This document shows, in pieces, positions 35,414-44,842 of a DNA stretch of 64,000 nt. Below the pieces are notes generated by a model that saw nothing but the letters and a program-made list of their open reading frames with translations, did not search any database and was not told where the DNA came from. The first letter of the stretch is position 1, and each line of letters begins with the position of its first letter. The DNA lies in NCBI RefSeq assembly GCF_900168265.1, contig NZ_FVZF01000001.1, forward strand, positions 1 to 64,000. The letters run 5' to 3'. The position numbers and the translations under genes were made by a program. This DNA is from Salegentibacter salarius (lineage in GTDB: Bacteria > Bacteroidota > Bacteroidia > Flavobacteriales > Flavobacteriaceae).

Positions 35414-36553
35414 TTATTCTTCTACCTGTGGGATAAAAGTATAACGACCATCAAGAGTGTTGAACCAAACATCGTAAGTTCCTGCGGTTACCGGAATATC
35501 TGGTCCGCCAGATGTGGTTTGTCCGCTTACCGGAGTTTCTGACCCCCAGTTAATGTCCCAGGCATCATTAGCTCTAAACTTAGCGAAACCATCAACTAGT
35601 TCAATTCCCTGGATATACCAGATATGAGGATTGAATTCAGATTGTGTCATATTCGTATCAGCATCCCATCCGTCAGGAGTTGAATCTCCAATTATTCCAA
35701 TATTTGTTTGAACATCTGCTGCGCTTTCATCTATTGCTTCCCAGGTATAGGTCATTTCATCAACATTTACCATTAAAGAATAATAAGCATCATCTTCTAC
35801 CGGGAATGCATTAGGATCTTCACCTAAGATGTCACTATTAGTAAGTTCACCATTAGATAATCCCCATTGTGGTTGCCACTCTGTAGTTTGTAGAAATTTG
35901 AAACCTTCTACGTCTGCACCTCCGGCAAAACGGCCCTGGAAGTAGTAGATGTTTTCGTTTTCACCATCTCTAAACAAAGGGGTGTTGTTGTTAGCAGGAT
36001 CCCAACCGGCTGCGGTGGCATCTCCTACAAGATAAAGTTCCATTTTAGGGGCTTCACCTTCTTCTTCAGCTTCAGGAAGTTCTACATTAACACTTAAGAT
36101 CTCAGAAAATTCTTCCAAAGCATTTCCTTCACCTTCACCGGCAAAAGCACGTACCTTAAAGTAAATGGTACCTGTATTTGGCATTTCGGTTTCAGGATCG
36201 TTATCTAAACCTGCTTCTTCTGCAAGATCCAGCATTTGGCCAATAGTTACACCAAGGTTGTTACTTCCAGTGCTTCCTATTACCATATAGCTATCAAAAG
36301 CTTCAGAGGCAGATCCCTGAAGTTCGTAAGAGATCGTGGTAGGAGCTTCAAAGTCTACTTCATTCCAAACAAATCTTTCGGCAAGATTATCTGGATTCCC
36401 AGATGGTAACACATAGGTGTTTTGCAAAGAATTGCTAAACTGAATTCCTTCAGGGTCTGGTTGTGCAACGAATACAATATCGTCGTCTTGTGTACACGCG
36501 TTAAAACTTAGTAGCGCGACAAATGCTAATAATAAAATTGAAAATTTTTTCAT
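35414..36553 (-). CDS. susE: SusE-type starch-binding outer membrane lipoprotein
   Basis: 379 residues. The lipobox is SFNACTQDDD (Cys at 20), with an acidic surface-export stretch. The first domain (about 25-165) is the SusE N-terminal Ig-like fold (IQFSNSLQNTYVLPSG, WNEVDFEAPTTISYELQ). Two similar starch-binding modules follow: LYLVGDATAAGWDPANN with FKFLQTTEWQPQWG, and IGIIGDSTPDGWDADTN with AKFRANDAWDINWGS. The aromatic residues in each module are those that stack on alpha-glucan. SusE holds starch at the cell surface without cutting it. Named from domain order and operon place; SusF-like proteins share the same modules. Confidence 0.88.
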   Translation of the reverse strand: MKKFSILLLAFVALLSFNACTQDDDIVFVAQPDPEGIQFSNSLQNTYVLPSGNPDNLAERFVWNEVDFEAPTTISYELQGSASEAFDSYMVIGSTGSNNLGVTIGQMLDLAEEAGLDNDPETEMPNTGTIYFKVRAFAGEGEGNALEEFSEILSVNVELPEAEEEGEAPKMELYLVGDATAAGWDPANNNTPLFRDGENENIYYFQGRFAGGADVEGFKFLQTTEWQPQWGLSNGELTNSDILGEDPNAFPVEDDAYYSLMVNVDEMTYTWEAIDESAADVQTNIGIIGDSTPDGWDADTNMTQSEFNPHIWYIQGIELVDGFAKFRANDAWDINWGSETPVSGQTTSGGPDIPVTAGTYDVWFNTLDGRYTFIPQVEE

Positions 36554-36571
36554 TTTAATTCTTTTATAAAA

Positions 36572-38158
36572 TTAATATCCTGGATTTTGTTCTAAGTTGG
36601 TGTTTACTCCTAAATCTGAAGCCGGAATAGGCATTAGGTTTCTATAACTTTCGGTTGTGGTTCCCTGGGGAACATTACCTTTCCACGGCCAAACACCATT
36701 TTCAGTAAATTGGTTGAATCTAATAAGATCTGATCTTCTATGTGCTTCCCAATATAGTTCACGGGCACGCTCACTTAGAATGAAGTCCAGGTTTAAGTCT
36801 GAACTACCAATTTGATTGGCATCAGCTCGCTCTCTTAATTCGTTCACATATCCTAAAGCAGCCGCCTGGCTACCACCGCCACCTCTTAAGTGTGCTTCTG
36901 CATACATTAAGTAAGCATCTGCAAGTCTAAACATTGGGAAATCGGTATCAGGAAATTCTCCGGTATCATCAGATCCCTGTTCTCCATTTACAGTTACGTT
37001 TTTGAATTTGGTAATTGCAAACCCATCATTAAAGCTGGAAATATCCTCGATTTCTTTTGTTTGTCCTTCAGTAAAGAATAATGCTCTGTTATCTTCAGAA
37101 TCTGCTCCATCAGGGAATTTATTTACTAATGCAGAAGTAGTTCTAAGTCCGGCCCAGCCGCTGCTTACACCAAAAGCTTCAGGATCCATATCTCCACCAA
37201 TGGAGGCGTGGATAATAAATGCCATTCCACCGTAAGACTGTGTTTCCTGCCCATCAAAAGTGATAGGGAAGATAACTTCAGATTGTGCTCCATTAGAGTC
37301 ATTATCCGCAAGGAACAGTTTCTGGTAATCATCAGCTAAAGAATAGTTAGCATTAATTACTCTTTCAGAATAATCTAAAGCTTCAGTATAGTGATCTTCG
37401 CCAGTATAAACTTCAGCATTTAGGTAAAGTTTTGAAAGTAACATCCAAACTGCAGCCTGGTCTGCACGACCATATTCATTAGAATTTGCGCTAACAATTT
37501 CACTTTCTATAGCTAGAAGTTCGCTTTCTACGTAATCAAATAACTCCGGTCTCTTAATTTGCTGCGGAAGAAATGCACCTACGGCATCCTCTTCGGTTAC
37601 AAATGGTACGTTACCAAATAGATCTAAAGCGTGGTAATAATGTAAAGCTCTTAGAAATCTAGCTTCTGCTCGGTAACGAGCTATATTTTCTCTTTCTTCA
37701 GCAGCAAGGCCTCTGGATTCTAAAAGCTCTGGTGTACTCTGCCTTAAGAATTCGTTGGTTAAAGCCACCTGGTACATAATTCTGGAATACATAGTTCTAA
37801 TAAACTCGTTTCCTGCAGTCCAGTTTTGGCCGTGTAGATCCTGAATAGTTCCATCGTTCCAGCCAATTACAGCTTCATCTGTAGTAAGTTCCTGCATAGA
37901 CCAGTATAATCTTAAATACTGGGAGAAACCTTCGTCAAGACCTATAAGGTCTGGATCTCCGGCAGGGCCTTCCTGGCCACTAACCGCAAGACTGGCATAA
38001 AGTTTAGCTAAAAACTGCTTGTAAGATTCTGGATCTTCAAAAGTAGTTTCTGCCGTGAGCCTGTTATCTTCAGGCTGCAAATCTAAATCGTCTTCACAAG
38101 CCCAGAAGAAACCTGCGCTTATAAAAAGGATAAAGAATGGTTTTATTGTTTTTAACAT
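36572..38158 (-). CDS. susD: SusD/RagB starch-binding outer membrane lipoprotein
   Basis: 528 residues. The lipobox is GFFWACEDDLDL (Cys at 21) with an acidic start. The TPR-rich SusD fold shows TTFEDPESYKQFLAKLYASL, SRIMYQVALTNEFLRQS, RYRAEARFLRALHYYHALDLFGNVPF, RADQAAVWMLLSKLYLNAEVY and the C-terminal FRLADAYLMYAEAHLRG, YVNELRERA and ERARELYWEAHRRSDLIRF. SusD forms the lid of the SusCD channel, binding oligosaccharide and passing it to SusC. It lies 24 bases after susC and 18 before susE. Confidence 0.95.
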   Translation of the reverse strand: MLKTIKPFFILFISAGFFWACEDDLDLQPEDNRLTAETTFEDPESYKQFLAKLYASLAVSGQEGPAGDPDLIGLDEGFSQYLRLYWSMQELTTDEAVIGWNDGTIQDLHGQNWTAGNEFIRTMYSRIMYQVALTNEFLRQSTPELLESRGLAAEERENIARYRAEARFLRALHYYHALDLFGNVPFVTEEDAVGAFLPQQIKRPELFDYVESELLAIESEIVSANSNEYGRADQAAVWMLLSKLYLNAEVYTGEDHYTEALDYSERVINANYSLADDYQKLFLADNDSNGAQSEVIFPITFDGQETQSYGGMAFIIHASIGGDMDPEAFGVSSGWAGLRTTSALVNKFPDGADSEDNRALFFTEGQTKEIEDISSFNDGFAITKFKNVTVNGEQGSDDTGEFPDTDFPMFRLADAYLMYAEAHLRGGGGSQAAALGYVNELRERADANQIGSSDLNLDFILSERARELYWEAHRRSDLIRFNQFTENGVWPWKGNVPQGTTTESYRNLMPIPASDLGVNTNLEQNPGY

Positions 38159-38182
38159 AACTAATTTATTAAATATTATTTC

Positions 38183-41101
38183 TTAAAATGAAAGATTTAA
38201 GCCAAGTACAACCGTAGTTGATCTTGGATAAAAATTATTGTCAATACCGTTAGAAATTTCAGGATCTAAGCCTTCGTAGTTGGTTATGGTCCATACATTG
38301 GTAGCGGTAAGTGAAGTTCTAACATCCAAATCTTCTCCCGGGAATAAATATCCTACAGAGATGTTATCCAATTTCACGAAATCTGCACTCTGGATGTAAT
38401 AATCTGAAAAGAACTGGTTGTTATTGAAGTTACTTTCTAAAACATTGCTGTTAAAATTAGAATAGTAAGGTTGCGGTGTTACCGTACCTGCTCCAACAAA
38501 TCCGTTTCCAGACTGCGTGTTATTATACATGTAATTCCCAAAGTTACCTCTGAAGGTAAAGCTGAAATCAAAGTTTTTATAGTTTACCGTATTGGTTAGA
38601 CCCATAAAGTAATCTGGGGTGGCCTTTTTGTAAGGAACACGATCTTCTTCAGTAATTTCGTTATCACCATTTACATCTACATAAGCACCTTCAATTGGCT
38701 GCCCATCTTCATTGTAAACCTGGCGGAACACATTAAAAGTTGTTGGATCGTAACCTTCTTTCCAAAGCTGAATGTTGTTACCAACACCTCCGCTTATTCC
38801 ACCTTGTGGAATTTCAAAATCTGGATTCTCACCTAAAGTAAGGTTGGTGATCTCCAGGTCCTGGAAAGTGATGTTATAATTTACATCCCAGTTAAAATCT
38901 TCCTGCTGAATAATAGCACCGTTAATTGCAAATTCTAAACCTTTACTTACTGTACTACCTACGTTAGTAACCAAAAGGTCGGTAAGGTTAGCTCCTGCAG
39001 GTACCGGTACTGTTGCTAGAAGATCTTCGGTTTCACGGTAATAAGCTTCTACCGTACCTGAAATCCTATTGTTGAATAAACCATAGTCAATACCAACGTT
39101 ATAAGTTTTTAATTCTTCCCATTTCAGGTCAGAGTCAAAAGCTTCAGGACGTAAAGTATTATAGAATTGATCACCAAACTGGTAACGCACTCCACCTACA
39201 CTAGGGTTGTAAACCCCGAAGTAACCATAATTAGGTCCAATCTCCTGGTTCCCGGTAACCCCGAAACCTGCACGAAGTTTTAACTGGTTTATTACGTTAG
39301 AACTTGATAGGAAGTTTTCATTTTGTAATTTCCAGCCTGCAGAAACCGCCGGGAAAATACTCCATTTATTATCGCCTCCAAATCTTGAAGAACCATCTCT
39401 ACGGATACTACCAGAAAGTAAATACTTATCGGCAATATCAAAGCTTGCTCTCGCAAAATAAGATTCTAAGGCATTACGATTGGTCTCTCTAGGGAAATCC
39501 TGGATATCGTTAGAGATCGTTTCAATTCTTTTACTGGTAATATAGAATTCCTGGTAAGAATGTCCTGCAGTAAGATCTAATTCGGTGTTTAGAAAATCTA
39601 TATCATTTTTATAGTTGAAATAGAAATCAAGCAGTGTGTTTCTGTTGAATCCGCCATAGTCTTCAAAATAGGCAATATCTTGATTATTTGCTGCAGAAGT
39701 TAAAGGTCTTCTATTGTAACCATCATTTTCTGAATAATCAAAACCAGCATTGACATTAAACTTCAATTCCGGAAGAAAATGAAATTTATACTCAGCATTT
39801 AGGTTTGTGATATTTCTCTTAGTAGTACCACGTCCATCTAATTGCTCTAAAAGCGCTAATGGATTACGGGTAGCCTGTATTTGCTGTTGCTGTGGAGAGG
39901 TAGTGAATTCATAATATCCATCAAAATAACTTCCCTCCTGGTAAACCGGCTGCGTAGGATCAAAAGCTACAGCAGAGCCAATAGCACCTTGATCAGCAAA
40001 ACGGTTTTCATCTACGATCCCTTTAGAAGACAAGGTCAATTTTAAGTGATTATCAAACAAATCCTGATTAAGAGCTATGTTTAACGCATTTCTTTCGTAA
40101 ACATCGGTTTTTAAAACCCCTGTTTGAGAAGTGTGGTTAAAATTAACACGGTAAGAGAAATTCTCGAAACCTTGTGTTGCTGTAAAGTTATGAATTGCTC
40201 CTACAGAAGTTTGGTAAATTTGGTCCTGCCAGTCGGTGCTGGTATCTCCTAATAAAGAAGGATCTGTACCCGGAGTGTTTTCAATTAAGGTTCTGAATTG
40301 CTCTGCGTTAAGAACATCCACTTTATCGATAATTCTTCCGGCAGAAACTTTAAGATCATAAGTTAAAGAAAGAGGACTATCCTTTTTACCTTTTTTAGTA
40401 GTAATTAAAATAACCCCGTTAGAAGCCCTTGAACCGTAAATAGAAGTTGCTGCGGCATCTTTTAAAACTATAAAATCTTCAATTTCATTCGGGTTAATAG
40501 AATTCAACTGGTTTCTTACACCCTGAACTCCTCTTTGGTCTAATGGGATCCCATCTACTACAATAAGCGGCGAGTTATTTCCTGAAAGAGAAGATCCGCC
40601 ACGAATTCTAATTTCAGATCCACCACCTGGTTCACCGCTTCCGGGAGTAATTCTAACCCCGGCCGATTTACCTGCAATTAATTGCTCTGGTGAAACTACT
40701 GCTCCCTGGTTAAAGCTTTCCGAAGAGATTTTTTCTACAGATCCAGTAGCATCCTGTTCTGAGGTACTACCATAACCAATAAGCACTACTTCTTCTAAAG
40801 TAGCCTGATCTTCGTCTAGTTGAACATCTAAAGTTTCCTGTCCTGCATATGGGATTTCCTCTGTAGCAAAACCCAGGAACGAAAAGACAAGAATGTCGTC
40901 TTCGCTTACATTAGTAATGGTATAATTACCATCAAAATCTGTAACGGCACCATTAGTTGTTCCTTTAACAATAACGTTTGCGCCCGGAATCGGAAGACCG
41001 GTTGCGCTTTCGCTAACAACACCGCTCACGGTTTCCTGTGCAAAAAAGCTCATTGGCAGCATAAAGAGCAACATCAACGTGCTTTTAAATAGTGTTTTCA
41101 T
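38183..41101 (-). CDS. susC: SusC/RagA TonB-linked outer membrane transporter
   Basis: 972 residues. Signal peptide (1-21), then a carboxypeptidase-D-like domain (TVSGVVSESATGLPIPGANV), the TonB-box region EEVVLIGYGS, the plug domain (ISSESFNQGAVVSPEQLIAG, RIRGGSSLSGNNSPLIVVDG, SIYGSRASNGVILITTKKG) and a 22-strand barrel ending with aromatic LGLNLSF. It imports malto-oligosaccharides energised by TonB. It is first in the operon, with a 225-base gap to the divergent lacI gene that holds an AAACGTTT palindrome. A single transporter, not a truncated copy. Confidence 0.95.
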   Translation of the reverse strand: MKTLFKSTLMLLFMLPMSFFAQETVSGVVSESATGLPIPGANVIVKGTTNGAVTDFDGNYTITNVSEDDILVFSFLGFATEEIPYAGQETLDVQLDEDQATLEEVVLIGYGSTSEQDATGSVEKISSESFNQGAVVSPEQLIAGKSAGVRITPGSGEPGGGSEIRIRGGSSLSGNNSPLIVVDGIPLDQRGVQGVRNQLNSINPNEIEDFIVLKDAAATSIYGSRASNGVILITTKKGKKDSPLSLTYDLKVSAGRIIDKVDVLNAEQFRTLIENTPGTDPSLLGDTSTDWQDQIYQTSVGAIHNFTATQGFENFSYRVNFNHTSQTGVLKTDVYERNALNIALNQDLFDNHLKLTLSSKGIVDENRFADQGAIGSAVAFDPTQPVYQEGSYFDGYYEFTTSPQQQQIQATRNPLALLEQLDGRGTTKRNITNLNAEYKFHFLPELKFNVNAGFDYSENDGYNRRPLTSAANNQDIAYFEDYGGFNRNTLLDFYFNYKNDIDFLNTELDLTAGHSYQEFYITSKRIETISNDIQDFPRETNRNALESYFARASFDIADKYLLSGSIRRDGSSRFGGDNKWSIFPAVSAGWKLQNENFLSSSNVINQLKLRAGFGVTGNQEIGPNYGYFGVYNPSVGGVRYQFGDQFYNTLRPEAFDSDLKWEELKTYNVGIDYGLFNNRISGTVEAYYRETEDLLATVPVPAGANLTDLLVTNVGSTVSKGLEFAINGAIIQQEDFNWDVNYNITFQDLEITNLTLGENPDFEIPQGGISGGVGNNIQLWKEGYDPTTFNVFRQVYNEDGQPIEGAYVDVNGDNEITEEDRVPYKKATPDYFMGLTNTVNYKNFDFSFTFRGNFGNYMYNNTQSGNGFVGAGTVTPQPYYSNFNSNVLESNFNNNQFFSDYYIQSADFVKLDNISVGYLFPGEDLDVRTSLTATNVWTITNYEGLDPEISNGIDNNFYPRSTTVVLGLNLSF

Positions 41102-41134
41102 AAATTTTTCTATTGATTTTTACTAAAAATTAAG

Positions 41135-41152
41135 CTTATATTTTTACTTCCT
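41135..41152. repeat. 18-base direct repeat, copy 1 (susC leader)
   Basis: CTTATATTTTTACTTCCT is identical to 42503-42520, upstream of the MFS transporter. Here it lies 34 bases upstream of the susC start and would be transcribed as its complement. Confidence 0.7.
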
Positions 41153-41210
41153 GAGGTTAAATGTATGTAAATAGAATGTGAAGAAATAGGATCTTCGTTA
41201 ACACTATTTT

Positions 41211-41233
41211 GCGAAAACGTTTGAGTGTTGAAA
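41211..41233. promoter_or_regulatory. Putative LacI-family operator in the susC-lacI gap
   Basis: GCGAAAACGTTTGAG holds the palindrome AAACGTTT (41215-41222), like the CG-centred operators of LacI-family regulators. It overlaps TTTGAGTGTTGAAA (41220-41233), a 14-base string found again at 42390. It lies between the divergent susC and lacI-type genes, and similar cores occur upstream of the MFS gene and pfkA. Confidence 0.6.
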
Positions 41234-41326
41234 ACTTTTGTATTTTAAGGCTTTCACGTAATTTTTGTGGTATTTTTACGACATCTTAAAAATAATACTT
41301 CGGTTATTTCTAAATAATAGTTTTAT

Positions 41327-42349
41327 ATGAGGCCAAAATTAACTTTAAAGCAAATTGCAAGAGAATTAGATGTTTCAATTTCTACGGTTTCGAAAGCATT
41401 AAGGGATAGTTCTGAAATTGGAGAGGAGACCAAGAAAAAAATCAAAGCTTTTGCGAAACTTTATAACTATAGGCCTAATAATATTGCTTTAAGTCTCAAA
41501 AACCGAAAAACAAAAACTATTGGAATAATTATTCCTGAAATAGTTCATTATTTCTTTACTACAGTGATTAGCGGAGTTGAGCAAGTGGCCAACGAAAAAG
41601 GTTATAATGTAATTGTATGTCTCTCTAATAACTCTTTCGATAAAGAAGTACTCAATATGGAGCTGCTAGCCAATGGTAGTACAGATGGTTTTATTATGTC
41701 TATGGCTAAAGAGACCCTTCAAAAAGAAGATTACCATCACCTTACCGAAGTGACTAACCAGGGAATGCCGCTGGTTTTGTTTGATCGTGTAATAGATGAG
41801 GTTCATTGCGATAAAGTAATTATAGACGATGTAATTGGTGCTAAAAAAGCGGTGCAATACCTAATAGATAAAGGAGCAAAAAAAATAGGTCTGGTTTCTA
41901 CCGTAGATTATGTTAGTGTAGGAAAACTTAGAACCCGTGGGTATCTTGAGATTTTAAGAGAAAATAACGTTGAAATTGATGAAAACCTTATCCTTAAAAT
42001 AGAGGATATGGATCACAGTGAGGCCGAAATAAAAGATTTTATCAATAAAAATGACTTGGATGCGGTATTTGCCGTAAACGAACATTTTGCCATCCACGCC
42101 ATAAAGGCCGTTCAGGAAAAAGGATTAAAAGTGCCTGACGATGTTTCGGTAATAGGCTTTACAGACGGAGAGCTTTCTAAACGTTTTATCCCGAGTCTTA
42201 CCACGGTAAGTCAGCACGGCGAGCGAATGGGAGCCGAAGCTGCTCGCTTATTAATTGATAAACTGGAAAGAAAACCAGAGGAGGAGGAATCGTATAAAAC
42301 CGTAATTGTTGAAACGAGTTTAATAGAAAGAAATTCCACCAAATTGTAA
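41327..42349 (+). CDS. LacI-family transcriptional regulator of the alpha-glucan locus
   Basis: 340 residues. The N-terminal helix-turn-helix is TLKQIARELDVSISTVSKAL, followed by the hinge helix YRPNNIALSLKNRKT and a periplasmic-binding-like domain (IGIIIPEIVHYFFTTVISGV, VLFDRVID, AVFAVNEHFAIHAIKA, VSVIGFTDGEL, LTTVSQHGERMG). It is divergent from susC and upstream of the maltose carrier and phosphorylase genes, so it very likely senses a maltose-derived signal. Bacteroides uses the membrane regulator SusR for this; a LacI regulator is the pattern of marine Flavobacteria. Repressor or activator action cannot be told from sequence. Confidence 0.92.
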   Translation: MRPKLTLKQIARELDVSISTVSKALRDSSEIGEETKKKIKAFAKLYNYRPNNIALSLKNRKTKTIGIIIPEIVHYFFTTVISGVEQVANEKGYNVIVCLSNNSFDKEVLNMELLANGSTDGFIMSMAKETLQKEDYHHLTEVTNQGMPLVLFDRVIDEVHCDKVIIDDVIGAKKAVQYLIDKGAKKIGLVSTVDYVSVGKLRTRGYLEILRENNVEIDENLILKIEDMDHSEAEIKDFINKNDLDAVFAVNEHFAIHAIKAVQEKGLKVPDDVSVIGFTDGELSKRFIPSLTTVSQHGERMGAEAARLLIDKLERKPEEEESYKTVIVETSLIERNSTKL

Positions 42350-42389
42350 ACTACACTTGAATCAAGTGTACAGGCTATTAAGTGATTTT

Positions 42390-42440
42390 TTTGAGTGTTG
42401 AAACAATCCTTATAGTATTTAACTCTAGATTATCGAGTAA
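42390..42440. repeat. Repeat segments shared with other leaders
   Basis: TTTGAGTGTTGAAA (42390-42403) repeats the string at 41220. TAGTATTTAACTCTAGATTA (from 42413) and GATTATCGAGTAA (42428-42440) repeat the gap at 19640-19761. All lie in the leader of the MFS gene. Confidence 0.55.
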
Positions 42441-42502
42441 TTTTGAAGTCTCAGCTTTAAAATTTTGTATATATTTACCGCAGCTTAATTAATTTATCAG
42501 AA

Positions 42503-42520
42503 CTTATATTTTTACTTCCT
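42503..42520. repeat. 18-base direct repeat, copy 2 (MFS leader)
   Basis: CTTATATTTTTACTTCCT, identical to 41135-41152. It lies 56 bases before the MFS start. Confidence 0.7.
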
Positions 42521-42554
42521 ACCTAAAATAAGTTTTGATAAGCCTTACGCTTAT

Positions 42555-42566
42555 CGTAAACGTTAA
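42555..42566. promoter_or_regulatory. Putative LacI-family operator upstream of the MFS gene
   Basis: CGTAAACGTTAA contains the core AACGTT (42559-42564) and is only 9 bases before the MFS ATG. It is a weaker palindrome than the susC and pfkA sites. Confidence 0.4.
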
Positions 42567-42575
42567 TTGTACGAT

Positions 42576-43922
42576 ATGCAAAAACGTAGATTAAGTTTCT
42601 GGGAGATCTGGAACATGAGTTTTGGTTTTCTTGGAATTCAGATGGGGTTTGCACTCCAAAATGCCAACGCAAGTAGAATTTTACAAATCTTTGGTGCTGA
42701 TATTCACGAACTTTCGTGGTTTTGGTTGGTTGCGCCGGTTACCGGTTTAATCGTTCAGCCTATTATAGGCTACTATAGCGACAGAACCTGGACCAGCCTT
42801 GGCCGTAGGCGACCATTCTTTCTAACTGGAGCAATTTTAGCGGCAATAGGCCTTATTTTAATGCCTAATGCCGATTGGTTTATCGCCATTTTACCTTCCC
42901 TTTGGGTGGGTGCCGGGATGCTCTTTATTATGGATGCCTCCTTTAATGTAGCGATGGAACCCTTTCGCGCCCTGGTGGCAGATAAATTACCTTCAGATCA
43001 AAGAACCCTTGGCTTTAGTGTACAAACTGTTTTAATAGGAATTGGGGCCGTAATTGGTTCCTGGTTGCCTTATGTATTGACCAACTGGTTTGATATTAGC
43101 AATAGAGCGGTGATAGGGGAAGCTCCGCTAAACCTTCTGCTTTCTTTTGTAATTGGAGCAGCTATCCTGGTTGGGAGTATTCTGGTAACGGTGATTACAA
43201 CCAAAGAATATTCTCCCGAAGAACTGGAAAAAATGGACGACCACGTTGAAGAACCGGTCGATGAAAAGGAAAAATCCAGTTTGCTGGATATCTTTTCAGA
43301 TTTTGCTAAAATGCCTCATACTATGCGGCAGCTTAGCTGGGTACAATTCTTTTCCTGGTTTGGGCTTTTTGGAATGTGGGTTTTTTCAACTCCCGCAATT
43401 GCTCACCATATTTATGGATTACCACTTTCAGATAGTAGCAGTGAAACCTATCAGGATGCCGGAGACTGGGTTGGTGTACTATTCGGGGTTTACAATGCTG
43501 TTTCAGCGGTTTTCGCATTTTTTCTTCCGGCTATTGCCTTAAAAATTGGAAGAAAAAGTACCCATATTATGTCACTATTTATTGGCGCGCTGGGGATGCT
43601 TTCCATTTATATTATGCCTAATGAATATTGGCTACTGCTTTCTATGTTTGCTATTGGTATTGGTTGGGCCAGTATTTTAGCAATGCCCTACGCAATTCTT
43701 GCCGGATCAATTCCACCGAAAAAAATGGGGGTTTATATGGGGATCTTCAACTTTTTTATTGTGATCCCACAAATTGTAAATGCACTTGTTGGCGGGCTAA
43801 TGGTAAAATATCTTTACGACGGAAACCCAATCTACGCTTTAGTCACCAGCGGAATTGCCTTTTTAATAGCGGCTATTCTTACTTTTAGAATAGATGATGT
43901 GGATGAACCCGTTAAAGCATAA
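42576..43922 (+). CDS. MFS maltose-type carrier (SLC45 / GPH-like)
   Basis: 448 residues from ATG 42576; a TTG at 42567 would add three residues. Twelve hydrophobic helices. The cytoplasmic loop signature GRRRPFFLTGAIL (near 75) and the start WEIWNMSFGFLGIQMGFALQ are typical of SLC45-like sucrose/maltose carriers found next to bacterial maltose phosphorylase genes. The helix 6-7 loop is acidic (EEPVDEKEKSS). It probably imports maltose or malto-oligosaccharide with a proton across the inner membrane. It is first in a run of plus-strand catabolic genes, with pgmB 177 bases on. Confidence 0.88.
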   Translation: MQKRRLSFWEIWNMSFGFLGIQMGFALQNANASRILQIFGADIHELSWFWLVAPVTGLIVQPIIGYYSDRTWTSLGRRRPFFLTGAILAAIGLILMPNADWFIAILPSLWVGAGMLFIMDASFNVAMEPFRALVADKLPSDQRTLGFSVQTVLIGIGAVIGSWLPYVLTNWFDISNRAVIGEAPLNLLLSFVIGAAILVGSILVTVITTKEYSPEELEKMDDHVEEPVDEKEKSSLLDIFSDFAKMPHTMRQLSWVQFFSWFGLFGMWVFSTPAIAHHIYGLPLSDSSSETYQDAGDWVGVLFGVYNAVSAVFAFFLPAIALKIGRKSTHIMSLFIGALGMLSIYIMPNEYWLLLSMFAIGIGWASILAMPYAILAGSIPPKKMGVYMGIFNFFIVIPQIVNALVGGLMVKYLYDGNPIYALVTSGIAFLIAAILTFRIDDVDEPVKA

Positions 43923-43925
43923 GAA

Positions 43926-44024
43926 TGTCAGTTCGAGTAGATTTGATGAAACATAGTGAAATCAAAACGTATCGAGAACTTCTCGATAAAATCCCGATAA
44001 TAATCGGGATCACTCGAAGTGACA
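43926..44024. repeat. Dispersed palindromic repeat, family 2 (TGTCAGTTCGAGT type)
   Basis: Ends TGTCAGTTCGAGT and ACTCGAAGTGACA are inverted copies. Inside are two hairpins, ATCGAGAACTTCTCGAT and ATCCCGATAATAATCGGGAT. Shorter relatives are near 61175 and 61427. Confidence 0.75.
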
Positions 44025-44099
44025 GTATAAAATAGGATGCAAGTTCTATTAGCAAATGATAATACTACATATTAAACACAGATTGAGAGATAATTTAAA

Positions 44100-44762
44100 A
44101 TGATGGAGACAAATAAAGGAGTAATATTCGATTTAGACGGGGTAATTGTCGATACCGCGAAATTTCATTTTTTGGCCTGGCGAAAACTAGCCAATGATTT
44201 GGGATTCGATTTTACCAAAGAGCAAAACGAGCAGCTTAAAGGTGTAAGTCGCGAAGACTCATTAAAGAAAATATTAGATTGGGGAGAACTTGAACTTTCT
44301 AAAACAGAGTTTAAACGCCAAATGGCGCTTAAAAATGAAAATTACCTCTCTTATGTTGCTAAAATGGACGAGGACGAAATTCTGCCCGGCGTTCAAGAAG
44401 TAATTGATTATTTAATTGAAAATAATGTTCCTTTCGCTTTAGGATCGGCAAGTAAAAATGCGCGAAATATTCTAAAAAAGATCAACTTACTGGACAAGTT
44501 TGATGCGATAGTGGATGGGACAGATGTAAGCAAAGCAAAACCCGATCCTGAGGTTTTTCTAATCGCTGCAGAAGCACTAAATATTAAACCTGAAAACAGC
44601 ATCGTATTTGAAGATTCGGTTGCAGGAGTGCAGGCCGCAAATAATGCAAATATGATAAGCATAGGAATTGGGGAACAAAAAACATTGGGCGAAGCCAATT
44701 ATGTGTTTACCGATTTCACCGAAATAGATATAGAATTTATAAAGAAATTACTCACTAAGTAA
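44100..44762 (+). CDS. pgmB: Beta-phosphoglucomutase
   Basis: 220 residues. It converts beta-glucose 1-phosphate, the product of maltose phosphorylase, to glucose 6-phosphate. HAD motifs are FDLDGVIVDTAKFH (nucleophile and acid Asp near 11 and 13), the cap with LKGVSREDSL (the R-x-x-S loop of beta-PGM), GSASKNA (motif II Ser), KAKPDPEVFL (motif III Lys) and FEDSVAGVQAA (metal Asp). A second ATG directly follows the first. It lies 80 bases before the maltose phosphorylase gene, its functional partner. Confidence 0.94.
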   Translation: MMETNKGVIFDLDGVIVDTAKFHFLAWRKLANDLGFDFTKEQNEQLKGVSREDSLKKILDWGELELSKTEFKRQMALKNENYLSYVAKMDEDEILPGVQEVIDYLIENNVPFALGSASKNARNILKKINLLDKFDAIVDGTDVSKAKPDPEVFLIAAEALNIKPENSIVFEDSVAGVQAANNANMISIGIGEQKTLGEANYVFTDFTEIDIEFIKKLLTK

Positions 44763-44842
44763 GATTTTTTAAAATATTAGAATTTGCACCTTACGGCCTT
44801 GTGCCGGTGTTATTTAAATAGAAACGAGACAGAAATAAAGCA

